DNA of 64,000 bases from an uncultured Pelagibacteraceae bacterium (GTDB taxonomy: Bacteria; Pseudomonadota; Alphaproteobacteria; Pelagibacterales; Pelagibacteraceae): positions 1 to 64,000 of the forward strand of contig CACNFY010000002.1 of assembly GCA_902619925.1 (NCBI GenBank), written 5' to 3'. How positions within the stretch are numbered: position 1 is the stretch's first letter; each line of letters opens with the position of its first letter. The notes below the pieces were generated by a model, which was given only the letters and a program-made list of their open reading frames with translations, made no database searches and was not told the DNA's origin. Positions 37,925-47,692 of the stretch are shown piece after piece. A program made the translations under genes and the position numbers.

Positions 37925-39325
37925 ATGCGTTGTATAAGCAAATACTTGATTTTAATTATTTTTTCGTTTGGGTTATTTAATAAAGGATATTCTAACGAAA
38001 TTCCTGGTTCTTTTGCGGATTTAGCTGAGAAACTAATGCCATCAGTTGTAAATATTTCAACCACCACTACAATTACGACTAAATCAAATCCATTTCCTTT
38101 TCAGTTTCCTCCAGGATCACCTTTTAAGGATATGTTTGAAGGGACTCCTCAGGAGAGACAAACAAGTGCATTAGGTTCAGGGTTTATAATTGATGAAAAT
38201 GGAATTGTAATTACTAACAATCACGTAATTAAAGGTGCCGATGATATTTATGTAAAAGCAAATGGCGATAAAGATTATAAAGCTACAATTATTGGAGCAG
38301 ATCCACTTTCAGATATTGCCGTTTTAAAAATTGACACAAAGGACAAATTTAAACCTGTAAAATTTGGCGACTCAGACAAAGCAAGAATCGGTGATTGGGT
38401 AGTAGCGATAGGTAATCCTTTTGGTTTAGGAGGAACAGTTACTGCAGGAATTATATCTGCTAGAAATAGAAGCATAGGTTTATCAAGGTATGAAGATTAC
38501 ATTCAAACAGATGCATCAATTAATCAAGGAAATTCTGGTGGTCCTTTATTTAATCTTAATGGAGATGTCATAGGGATTAATACAGCAATATTAGGTCAGT
38601 CAGGATCAATAGGAATTGGGTTTGCTATTCCATCCAATAGTGCACAGAAAGTTATAGATCAATTAATTAAATTTGGTGAAACAAAAAGAGGATGGTTAGG
38701 AGTAAGAATACAAGTTGTTACAGAGGAAATAGCTGATAGTCTAAAACTAGATAAACCAAGAGGAGCATTAGTTGCTAGTGTTGCTAAAGGCAGCCCTTCA
38801 GATAAAGGTGGAATAAAAGATGGGGATGTAATCCTAGAATTTGATGGAAAATTAATTAATGAAATGAAAGAGCTTCCAAAAATTGTAGCAGAAACTTCTG
38901 TTGGAAAAAAAGTAAAAGTAAAAATTTGGAGAAATAATAAAGAGTTTACAAAAGAGATTATTCTTGGAAGACTAGAGACTTCGGATGACTTTGTCGCTCA
39001 AGATACTAAACCTAAATTACCAAAGGAATCTTACATAGAAGGATTAAAAATTAGAGTTAGATTGCTGACAAAAGAGGATGTACAACAAAGAAAACTACCT
39101 TCCAACACAACTGGAGTAGTTATAACTGAAATTGATCAAAATAGTCCAATAAATTATTTAAAAGTAAATAATATCATTGTAGAGGCACAAAAGAAAAAAA
39201 TTAAAACTATCGGAGAATTAAATAATTTAATAAAAATTGCGCAAAGAAAAACTGACAAAAATATTTTAATTGCTATTTTCAATAATCAAAACCAAAAAAG
39301 ATATATTGGAGTCAAATTAGACTAG
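37925..39325 (+). CDS. degP: Do/DegP-family periplasmic serine protease
   Basis: HtrA-type protease-chaperone for misfolded envelope proteins. The signal peptide ends near residue 24 (FNKGYS). The trypsin-like triad is visible as His in TNNHVIKG, Asp in DPLSDIAVLKI and Ser204 in GNSGGPLF. Two PDZ domains follow (about 255-345 and 375-465; the first begins RGWLGVRIQVV). The ATG at 37925 is preferred to a TTG at 37916 that overlaps yjeT. Length 466-469 is typical. The position behind hflKC is common in alphaproteobacteria. Confidence 0.95.
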   Translation: MRCISKYLILIIFSFGLFNKGYSNEIPGSFADLAEKLMPSVVNISTTTTITTKSNPFPFQFPPGSPFKDMFEGTPQERQTSALGSGFIIDENGIVITNNHVIKGADDIYVKANGDKDYKATIIGADPLSDIAVLKIDTKDKFKPVKFGDSDKARIGDWVVAIGNPFGLGGTVTAGIISARNRSIGLSRYEDYIQTDASINQGNSGGPLFNLNGDVIGINTAILGQSGSIGIGFAIPSNSAQKVIDQLIKFGETKRGWLGVRIQVVTEEIADSLKLDKPRGALVASVAKGSPSDKGGIKDGDVILEFDGKLINEMKELPKIVAETSVGKKVKVKIWRNNKEFTKEIILGRLETSDDFVAQDTKPKLPKESYIEGLKIRVRLLTKEDVQQRKLPSNTTGVVITEIDQNSPINYLKVNNIIVEAQKKKIKTIGELNNLIKIAQRKTDKNILIAIFNNQNQKRYIGVKLD

Positions 39326-39336
39326 TATAGGGACAA

Positions 39337-40242
39337 ATGTCCAAAATAATTCTTATATCTGGAACAACTGCATCTGGAAAATCTGAATTTGCTGTAAAAC
39401 TAGCCAAAAAAATAAATGGTGAAATAATAAATGCCGATAGTATGCAAATTTATAAAGAAATAAAAATTCTGAACACCAGACCTGAAAAAAGTCTAACAAA
39501 TAAAGTTAAACATCATTTATATGGATTTCATTCAGTAAAAAAAAAATTTTCAGTAGGGCACTGGTTAAATTTATCAAACAAAAAAATAGAAGATATACTT
39601 AATAAAAAAAAAACTCCAATTATTGTTGGTGGTACAGGATTATATTTTAAGTCATTAACAGACGGGTTAGCTAAGATTCCTAATATTCCTTCAAAATTAA
39701 GAAAAGAAATAATTAAATTTCATAAAAAATTAGGACAAAAGAAATTTTTTAGGGAATTAATTAAATTAGATCCAAAATGTAAGACAAGATTAGATCCGAG
39801 TGACTCACAAAGATCAATAAGAGCATTTGAGGTAAAAAAGTTTTCGGGCATTTCATTATTCGATTGGTTTAGTAAAACCAAAAGCAATTATGATAAAAAT
39901 CAATTTATTAAAATCTACTTAGATTTTCCGAGAGAGATAATTTTAAAAAGAATAGAAGCTAGAAGCAAAAAAATTATTGGCAAGCGATCTATTAATGAGG
40001 TCAAAAAATTCAATAGGCTAAAGGTTAAAAAGAGTTTGAGCTCAAATAAAATAATAGGAATTTCAGAGATTACAGATTTTCTTGACAAAAAATATGATTT
40101 AAAAGAACTCCAAGAAAAAATATCAATAAAAACAAGACAATATGCAAAGAGACAAGCGACTTGGGCTAGGGGTCATATGTCAGATTGGACTCGTCTTTCA
40201 CTGATTGAGACAAAAAAATATATTAAAAATTTCAAATACTAG
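39337..40242 (+). CDS. miaA: tRNA dimethylallyltransferase MiaA
   Basis: Adds dimethylallyl from DMAPP to A37 of tRNAs reading U-initial codons, drawing on the isoprenoid pathway encoded at 19-22 kb. P-loop GTTASGKSEFAVKLA (about 8-22), the INADSMQIYKE substrate loop, LNTRPEK and the GGTGLYFKSLTDGL motif. The C-terminus holds the ISIKTRQYAKRQATWAR core. It has 301 residues and starts 11 bases after the protease gene. Confidence 0.95.
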   Translation: MSKIILISGTTASGKSEFAVKLAKKINGEIINADSMQIYKEIKILNTRPEKSLTNKVKHHLYGFHSVKKKFSVGHWLNLSNKKIEDILNKKKTPIIVGGTGLYFKSLTDGLAKIPNIPSKLRKEIIKFHKKLGQKKFFRELIKLDPKCKTRLDPSDSQRSIRAFEVKKFSGISLFDWFSKTKSNYDKNQFIKIYLDFPREIILKRIEARSKKIIGKRSINEVKKFNRLKVKKSLSSNKIIGISEITDFLDKKYDLKELQEKISIKTRQYAKRQATWARGHMSDWTRLSLIETKKYIKNFKY

Positions 40243-40252
40243 CCTGTTAAAC

Positions 40253-40282
40253 TTGACCAACAAGCACAACTTCAGCTAGATT
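40253..40282 (+). promoter_or_regulatory. Putative promoter for ilvI, giving a near-leaderless transcript
   Basis: TTGACC (40253-40258) and TAGATT (40277-40282) are separated by 18 bases. The ATG of ilvI starts at 40289, where initiation from this -10 would be expected, and no Shine-Dalgarno sequence precedes the ATG. The mRNA may therefore begin at or next to the start codon. Sequence match only. Confidence 0.45.
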
Positions 40283-40288
40283 GGTTAA

Positions 40289-42055
40289 ATGCCAAAATTA
40301 TATACAGGTGCGGAAATAGTATTCAAGTGTCTCGAAGATCAGGAGGTAGATTTTATTTTTGGTTACCCAGGAGGAGCAGTATTACCAATATACGACGAAT
40401 TAAAAAATTTTGAAACTATAAAACATATCTTAGTTAGACACGAGCAAGGTGCGGGTCATGCTGCTGAAGGATATGCAAGATCATCTGGCAAACCTGGGGT
40501 AGTTTTAGTAACGTCTGGACCAGGAGCAACGAATGCTGTAACAGCATTAACTGATGCATACATGGATTCTATTCCATTAGTTTGTATATCAGGACAAGTT
40601 CCTACACATTTAATTGGAACTGACGCATTTCAAGAATGTGATACCACAGGTATTACAAGACCGTGTACCAAACATAATTGGTTAGTTAAAGATATAAAAG
40701 ATTTACAAAAAACTATTCATAAAGCTTTTGAAGTTGCAACTACTGGTCGACCGGGACCAGTTCTTGTAGACATTCCAAAAGATATTCAATTTCAAAAAAT
40801 AAAATATTTACCATTCAAAAAAACAAAAAAACTAAATGGTAAAAGTCATTCGTATTATAAACAATATGATGTTGATCAATTGATAGATTTGATGAGTAAA
40901 TCGAAAAGACCAATTTTTTATACAGGTGGTGGTGTAATAAATTCTGGACCTAAAGCGAGCGAACTTCTTAGAGAGCTTGTTAGATCAACGGGATTTCCAA
41001 TAACATCTACATTGCAAGGTCTAGGTTGTTTTCCTGGAGATGATGAGCAGTTTTTGGGTATGCTTGGAATGCATGGAACTTATGAAGCAAACAACGCAAT
41101 GCATGACTGTGATCTTATGATAAATATAGGTGCTAGATTTGATGATCGTATAACTGGAAAATTAGATGAATTTTCACCAAATTCAAAAAAAGTACACATT
41201 GATATAGACCCTTCATCAATAAATAAAAATGTAAAAGTTGATCTTCCTTTAGTAGGAGATGTTAAGTCGGTTCTATCTTCTATAATAAAAACTATAAAGA
41301 AAACTAAACCAAATTTTCTTAAATCTAATAAACAAAATACTTCTAAGTGGTGGGAAAAAATTGATAATTGGAGAAAGAAAAAGTCTTTAAATTATATTAA
41401 TAGTGAAAGTTCAATAAAACCACAATACGCGATTCAAAGATTATACGAGCTTACAAAAAATAAAGATACTTATATTACCACTGAAGTTGGACAACATCAG
41501 ATGTGGGCTGCGCAACATTATAAATTTGATAAACCAAACAGATGGATGACCTCGGGTGGTTTAGGGACTATGGGTTATGGATTACCAGCCGCGGTTGGTG
41601 TTCAAATTGCACATCCAAATAAATTAGTTATTGATATCGCTGGAGAAGCATCAGTTTTAATGACTATGCAAGAAATGTCTACAGCTGTTCAATACAGTTT
41701 ACCAATTAAAATATTTATTTTAAACAATGAGTATATGGGAATGGTTAGACAATGGCAGGAACTTTTACATGATAAGAATTACTCAGAAAGTTATACAGCA
41801 GCACTTCCAGATTTCGTAAAATTAGCAGAAGCTTATGGATGTGTTGGTATAAGGGCAAAAACTCCAGATGAATTAGACGATAAAATAATTGAAATGTTAA
41901 ATACAGATAGACCAGTAATATTTGATTGTTTAGTTGATAAACAAGAAAACTGTTTTCCGATGATACCTTCAGGAAAACCTCATAATCAAATGATTTTGGG
42001 ACCTGAAGATGAGAAAGATAATAAAATTACAGGTAAAGGAAAAGCATTAGTTTAA
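40289..42055 (+). CDS. ilvI: Acetolactate synthase large subunit
   Basis: Thiamine-diphosphate enzyme making acetolactate and acetohydroxybutyrate, the first shared step to valine, leucine and isoleucine (also labelled ilvB in related genomes). It has 588 residues. The N-terminal domain has FGYPGGAVLPIYDEL and VRHEQGAGHAAEGYAR with the catalytic Glu. The middle FAD-type domain includes GMLGMHGTYEANNAM. The TPP-binding C-terminal domain has GGLGTMGYGLPAAVGVQ and the NNEYMGMVRQWQEL segment. Its stop overlaps the small-subunit ATG by one base. Confidence 0.96.
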   Translation: MPKLYTGAEIVFKCLEDQEVDFIFGYPGGAVLPIYDELKNFETIKHILVRHEQGAGHAAEGYARSSGKPGVVLVTSGPGATNAVTALTDAYMDSIPLVCISGQVPTHLIGTDAFQECDTTGITRPCTKHNWLVKDIKDLQKTIHKAFEVATTGRPGPVLVDIPKDIQFQKIKYLPFKKTKKLNGKSHSYYKQYDVDQLIDLMSKSKRPIFYTGGGVINSGPKASELLRELVRSTGFPITSTLQGLGCFPGDDEQFLGMLGMHGTYEANNAMHDCDLMINIGARFDDRITGKLDEFSPNSKKVHIDIDPSSINKNVKVDLPLVGDVKSVLSSIIKTIKKTKPNFLKSNKQNTSKWWEKIDNWRKKKSLNYINSESSIKPQYAIQRLYELTKNKDTYITTEVGQHQMWAAQHYKFDKPNRWMTSGGLGTMGYGLPAAVGVQIAHPNKLVIDIAGEASVLMTMQEMSTAVQYSLPIKIFILNNEYMGMVRQWQELLHDKNYSESYTAALPDFVKLAEAYGCVGIRAKTPDELDDKIIEMLNTDRPVIFDCLVDKQENCFPMIPSGKPHNQMILGPEDEKDNKITGKGKALV

Positions 42056-42603
42056 TGCCCAAATCAAAATCAGCCTATAGTGTTGCAGGCAAAAAAGGTA
42101 AATTAGAAACACATATAATAGTTGTATGGGTAGATAATGAAGCTGGCGTTTTAGCTAGAGTGGTTGGATTATTTTCTGGTAGAGGATACAATATTGAGTC
42201 ATTAGCTGTGGCAGAAGTTGACTCTAAATTTAATATTTCAAGAGTAACTATCGTTACAACTGGTACACCTGAGGTTATTGACCAAATTAAACTCCAGCTT
42301 AAAAAACTCGTCCCAGTTCATAAGGTAGCAAGTTTTAAAAGAGATGATGAGAAGGTTATATTTAAAGAAATGGCATTATTTAAATTTGTAACAAATTCAA
42401 AGAAAATCAAATTAATAATTAATGCTTGTAAAAGGTTTAATCCTGTAATATTGGATGAGACAAATAAATCTTGTGTGATACAAGTTACTGCATTGAGAAG
42501 AGAAATAGATAAAATGTCAAAAAATTTTAAAAAATATGGTTTAGTAAGTATTTCACGAACTGGCGCAGTTGCAATGACTAGAGGTTCAGAGGTATTTAAA
42601 TAA
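42055..42603 (+). CDS. ilvH: Acetolactate synthase small (regulatory) subunit
   Basis: ACT-domain subunit that raises large-subunit activity and confers feedback inhibition by valine. The ACT domain covers about 20-95, with VVWVDNEAGVLARVVGLFSG and RGYNIESLAVAEVD. The C-terminal ALS-ss domain covers about 100-175. Length 182 fits the longer IlvH/IlvN alphaproteobacterial form. It is translationally coupled to the large subunit and sits 12 bases before ilvC. Confidence 0.95.
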   Translation: MPKSKSAYSVAGKKGKLETHIIVVWVDNEAGVLARVVGLFSGRGYNIESLAVAEVDSKFNISRVTIVTTGTPEVIDQIKLQLKKLVPVHKVASFKRDDEKVIFKEMALFKFVTNSKKIKLIINACKRFNPVILDETNKSCVIQVTALRREIDKMSKNFKKYGLVSISRTGAVAMTRGSEVFK

Positions 42604-42606
42604 TAG

Positions 42607-43638
<1,032 letters not shown>

Positions 43639-43670
43639 GATTTAAATTCCTATTAAATTAGATATTTTTT

Positions 43671-43698
43671 TTGCAATCTGGAGTAGAGGATGTATTAT
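43671..43698 (+). promoter_or_regulatory. Putative promoter for leuA
   Basis: TTGCAA (43671-43676) and TATTAT (43693-43698) are separated by 16 bases in the 82-base ilvC-leuA gap, with predicted initiation about 15 bases before the ATG at 43721. A weak TAGGA/TCCTA hairpin about 15 bases before a T-run lies upstream near 43636-43670 and could attenuate read-through from ilvC. Sequence match only. Confidence 0.4.
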
Positions 43699-43720
43699 CC
43701 GCTAACCCATATTTTTAAAA

Positions 43721-45292
43721 ATGACAAAGGAAAAAGTATATATATTTGACACTACAATGAGAGATGGAGAACAGTCTCCAGGCGCGTCAATGAGTGTTGA
43801 AGAAAAAATTCAAATTTCTCGAGTGTTCGATGAGATGGGAATAGATATTATAGAAGCAGGTTTTCCTATTTCATCCCCAGGGGATTTTGAAGCAGTCACA
43901 GCGATAAGTAAAATTGTAAAAAACTCAGTTCCTTGTGGTTTGTCAAGAGCATTGAAAAAAGATATTGATGCCTGTCATGAGTCACTTCAATATGCAAAAA
44001 GATTTAGAATTCATACTTTCATTTCAACTAGCCCTGTACACATGAAACATAAATTAGATATGTCAAAAGACCAAGTTCTAGATGCAATCAAAGAAAGTGT
44101 CACTTATGCGAGAAAATTTACAGATGATGTTGAATGGTCGTGTGAAGACGGAACTAGAACAGATTTAGATTTTATGTGTAAAACTATTGAACTTGCTATT
44201 AAGTGTGGAGCCACAACAGTGAATATACCTGATACAGTTGGATATTCAATACCCGAAGAGTTCGCAAAGACAATCACTCATATTAGAAATAATGTACCTA
44301 ATATTGATAAGGCAATAATTTCAGCGCATTGTCACAATGACTTGGGATTAGCAGTTGCGAATGCTCTTGCCGGATTGTCTGCTGGAGTTAGACAAATAGA
44401 ATGTACTATAAATGGTATTGGTGAGCGGGCTGGAAACGCAGCACTTGAAGAAATCGTTATGGCCATAAAAACAAGAAATGATTTAATGCCATATGAAACT
44501 GGAATAAAAACTGAACTTATTAGTAAAGCCTCTAAGATTGTATCGAATGCAACCGGTTTTCCAGTGCAATTTAACAAAGCAATCGTTGGAAAAAATGCCT
44601 TTGCGCACGAATCTGGGATACATCAGGATGGAATGTTAAAAAACAGAGAAACTTATGAAATAATGACACCAGAAAGCGTAGGCGTTAAAAAAACATCTCT
44701 AGTGATGGGGAAACATTCTGGTCGACATGCATTTAAAGATAAATTAAATGACCTAGGATATGCAGATGTAACTGATGATGTAATTCAAAATGCTTTTGGA
44801 AAATTTAAAATCTTAGCTGACAAAAAAAAACATATATACGATGAAGATATAGTAGCTTTAGTTGATGACAGTTTGATTTTTGACAATAAATTAAATGCAA
44901 TAAATCTTAAATCGCTTAAAGTTTTCGCTGGAACTGGAGAACCGCAAAAAGCTGAAATGACGCTTGATGTATTTGGAGAGATAAAAAGCACAACTCAAAT
45001 AGGTGACGGTCCAGTTGATGCTACGTTTAAATGCATCAAAGAATTGTATCCTCATGATATGAAATTATTACTTTACCAGGTTCATGCTGTAACAGAAGGC
45101 ACAGATGCGCAGGCTACAGTCAGTGTTAAAATTGAAGAAAATGATAGAACCACAGTTGGTCAATCTGCTGATACAGATACATTAGTGGCTTCTGCAAATG
45201 CTTATTTAGCTGCATTAAATAAAATGTTAATTAAGAGGGAGAAAAAAGCTCCATCGCAACAAATAAAACATCAAAAAGTAAGGGGAATATAA
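43721..45292 (+). CDS. leuA: 2-isopropylmalate synthase LeuA
   Basis: Condenses acetyl-CoA with 2-oxoisovalerate, the first leucine-specific step. It has 523 residues. The DRE-TIM barrel opens IFDTTMRDGEQSPGASM, with the late HCHNDLGLAVANALAG metal motif and ECTINGIGERAGNAALEE. The communication region has AFAHESGIHQDGMLKN, and the C-terminal LeuA dimer domain (about 395-510) is the leucine allosteric site. leuB, leuC and leuD are not in this window. It is followed after 2 bases by mreB, so the shape genes may share its transcript. Confidence 0.96.
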   Translation: MTKEKVYIFDTTMRDGEQSPGASMSVEEKIQISRVFDEMGIDIIEAGFPISSPGDFEAVTAISKIVKNSVPCGLSRALKKDIDACHESLQYAKRFRIHTFISTSPVHMKHKLDMSKDQVLDAIKESVTYARKFTDDVEWSCEDGTRTDLDFMCKTIELAIKCGATTVNIPDTVGYSIPEEFAKTITHIRNNVPNIDKAIISAHCHNDLGLAVANALAGLSAGVRQIECTINGIGERAGNAALEEIVMAIKTRNDLMPYETGIKTELISKASKIVSNATGFPVQFNKAIVGKNAFAHESGIHQDGMLKNRETYEIMTPESVGVKKTSLVMGKHSGRHAFKDKLNDLGYADVTDDVIQNAFGKFKILADKKKHIYDEDIVALVDDSLIFDNKLNAINLKSLKVFAGTGEPQKAEMTLDVFGEIKSTTQIGDGPVDATFKCIKELYPHDMKLLLYQVHAVTEGTDAQATVSVKIEENDRTTVGQSADTDTLVASANAYLAALNKMLIKREKKAPSQQIKHQKVRGI

Positions 45293-45294
45293 AT

Positions 45295-46326
45295 ATGGGA
45301 ATGTTAGATAAAATAACAAAAATATGGTCTCAGGATATGGCAATAGATCTTGGAACTGCTAACACACTTGTAGTTCTTAAAGGACAAGGGGTAGTTTTGA
45401 ATGAACCATCTGTCGTTGCAGTGGTTGATAATAAAGGAAAAAAATCAGTTTTAGCCGTTGGAGATGAAGCAAAAACTATGTTGGGAAGAACACCCGGAAA
45501 TATAAGTGCAATAAGACCTTTAAGAGATGGCGTAATCGCTGATTTTATAGTTACAGAGGAAATGATTAAACATTTTATCAAAAAAGTTCATAAAAGAAGT
45601 ACTTTTGCAAATCCTAGAATTTTAATTTGCGTTCCTACAGGATCAACACCCGTTGAAAGAAAAGCAATTCAAGATAGCGCCCTAGCAGCAGGAGCTAGAA
45701 GAGTGCAATTAATTGAAGAGCCAATAGCTGCAGCAATAGGAGCTGGTTTACCTATTTCAGAAGCAACCGGATCAATGGTTGTCGATATTGGAGGAGGAAC
45801 AACAGAGATAGCGGTTATGTCACTTGGAGGAGTAGTTTATTCAAATTCTTTAAGAGTAGCTGGAGATGCTATGGATCATTCTTTAGCTAATTACATGAGA
45901 AAAGAATATAATTTAATGATTGGAGATAGTTCAGCTGAGAAAATAAAGAAAGAAGTTGGAACAGCTATACCTACTAACGAAAATAAATATGCTGTCAAAG
46001 GCAGAGACATTAGATCAGGTACACCTAAAGAAGTAAATATTACTGAACGCGACACTTCTGAGGCGTTAAACCCAATTTTAAAAGAGATGATTAATGGAAT
46101 AAAAGATGCTTTAGAAAACACACCACCAGAACTTTCTGCAGACCTAGTAGATATGGGGTTAACACTAACTGGTGGAGGTGCTTTATTAAAAAACATTGAT
46201 AAAAGATTTGCAAAAGAGACAGGTTTACCAGTTCATATTGCCGAGGATCCGTTGGCATGTGTAGCTGTTGGTACAGGCAAAGCTTTAGATCAAGAGGAGA
46301 CTTTCTCAACAGTATTATCTGAATAA
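45295..46326 (+). CDS. mreB: Rod shape-determining protein MreB
   Basis: Actin-like ATPase that forms membrane-attached filaments guiding lateral wall synthesis. It has 343 residues. Phosphate loop 1 is AIDLGTANTLV at about 16-26, phosphate loop 2 is MVVDIGGGTTEIAV, and the adenosine motif is TLTGGGALLKNID. The N-terminus is short, with a hydrophobic-basic start (MGMLDKITKIWSQD). It is the first of mreB-mreC-mreD-mrdA-rodA, which fits a curved or rod-shaped cell. Confidence 0.97.
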   Translation: MGMLDKITKIWSQDMAIDLGTANTLVVLKGQGVVLNEPSVVAVVDNKGKKSVLAVGDEAKTMLGRTPGNISAIRPLRDGVIADFIVTEEMIKHFIKKVHKRSTFANPRILICVPTGSTPVERKAIQDSALAAGARRVQLIEEPIAAAIGAGLPISEATGSMVVDIGGGTTEIAVMSLGGVVYSNSLRVAGDAMDHSLANYMRKEYNLMIGDSSAEKIKKEVGTAIPTNENKYAVKGRDIRSGTPKEVNITERDTSEALNPILKEMINGIKDALENTPPELSADLVDMGLTLTGGGALLKNIDKRFAKETGLPVHIAEDPLACVAVGTGKALDQEETFSTVLSE

Positions 46327-46334
46327 GTAAGTTT

Positions 46335-47168
46335 ATGGCGACGAGTAGAGATGACTTTGTAATAGCTATTCGTTCTGCTTTTATAAAAAAAGGGAACAAA
46401 CAAAGATTTTCTCTAATTGGATTAATTTTATTTTCTATTTTTTTAATTTTTTTAAGTAGAATAAATTTCTATGCAATAAATTATTTAAAATCTGGATTAA
46501 ATGAAGTTGTATATAGAATATCTTTCATAGTTTCTTTGCCTGAAAAACAAATTAGTAATTCAATAATCGCAATAAACAATCATTTAAATCTTTATGATGA
46601 ATATAATGAAACAAAAGAAGAATTAAAAATACTTAAGGGAAAAAATTATAATTTAAATTATTTAAAATCTGAAAATGACAGACTTAGAAGATTAATTGAT
46701 GAATATATTATTAATTCTGATGAATTAGTTGCTAAAGTTTTATTAGATAAAGACTCGCCTTTTTTAAAGTCTCTTATAGTAAACAAAGGAAGTAAAGATA
46801 ATCTTAAAATAGGAATGGCTGTTCTAGATGGTCCATATTTAATAGGAAAAATAGTTGAAGTAAATTATGCAACATCAAGGGCCCTGCTAATCTCAGACTT
46901 AAACAGCAAAATCCCTGTAATACTCGAACCAGGTGATATTCAGTCTATCATGTCTGGAACTGGAAAAAACTTTGGAAAAATTCAACATTTTGAGACAGAA
47001 TATAATTTTTCAGAAAAGAAACTTGTTTATACTTCGGGAGCAGGCGGGGTATTTAAATCTGGTATTCCTATTGGTGAATATATAGATAATGATAAAATTA
47101 AATTTTTTTCTGATTTATCACAGTTAACATTTGTAAAATTAGTATCATTTGAGAAAGACGAAAATTAA
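46335..47168 (+). CDS. mreC: Rod shape-determining protein MreC
   Basis: Bitopic membrane protein linking MreB filaments to wall synthases in the periplasm. It has 277 residues with a membrane helix at about 29-45, a coiled coil (about 85-115, LKILKGKNYNLNYLKSENDR) and two beta domains. The conserved VNKGSKDNLKIGMAVLD and DLNSKIPVILEPGDIQSIM segments identify it. It lies 8 bases after mreB. Confidence 0.93.
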   Translation: MATSRDDFVIAIRSAFIKKGNKQRFSLIGLILFSIFLIFLSRINFYAINYLKSGLNEVVYRISFIVSLPEKQISNSIIAINNHLNLYDEYNETKEELKILKGKNYNLNYLKSENDRLRRLIDEYIINSDELVAKVLLDKDSPFLKSLIVNKGSKDNLKIGMAVLDGPYLIGKIVEVNYATSRALLISDLNSKIPVILEPGDIQSIMSGTGKNFGKIQHFETEYNFSEKKLVYTSGAGGVFKSGIPIGEYIDNDKIKFFSDLSQLTFVKLVSFEKDEN

Positions 47169-47170
47169 CT

Positions 47171-47692
47171 ATGAGTATTGAAAGTAAAAAAACTGTATTT
47201 TTTAAGCTTTTGGAAAGTGCACCATTATTATTACTTTTTGTTTCGGTACTAAATGAGTTTGATTTTAACTATTTAAATTACAAATATTTTTCTTTCAATT
47301 TCCCATTTATATTAATTTACTATTGGAGTTTAAAAAGAAGTGAAAGCTTGGGTTATGGGTTCATATTTATTGCTGGATTATTTAATGATGTGGTGATTGG
47401 TTTTCCTATAGGTTTAAGCGGCCTGACATATTTAATAATATGCGGCTTTGCAGCTTATTTAAGAAATATAACTCTCCATCCTAATCTTGTTAATGATTGG
47501 TTGTTTTTCTTATTTACCATACTAGTAGCTACCTCAATTAACTATTTTTTATTAATAATAATTTTTAAGGTTGATGTTAACTACTATGATTTAACTGGAA
47601 ATATTTTTTTTACGTTTTTGTTGTATTATATATTCTCTTTTATATTCGAGTTTTATTATAATAAAGTCTTTAAAAGAAAAAAAAATGATTAG
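47171..47692 (+). CDS. mreD: Rod shape-determining protein MreD
   Basis: Small multi-pass membrane protein (173 residues, about five hydrophobic segments) of the rod complex. MreD is poorly conserved; the call rests on topology, on the FIFIAGLFNDVVIGFPIGLS segment, which matches the family's one recognisable patch, and on its place between mreC and mrdA. It overlaps mrdA by 8 bases. Confidence 0.88.
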   Translation: MSIESKKTVFFKLLESAPLLLLFVSVLNEFDFNYLNYKYFSFNFPFILIYYWSLKRSESLGYGFIFIAGLFNDVVIGFPIGLSGLTYLIICGFAAYLRNITLHPNLVNDWLFFLFTILVATSINYFLLIIIFKVDVNYYDLTGNIFFTFLLYYIFSFIFEFYYNKVFKRKKND

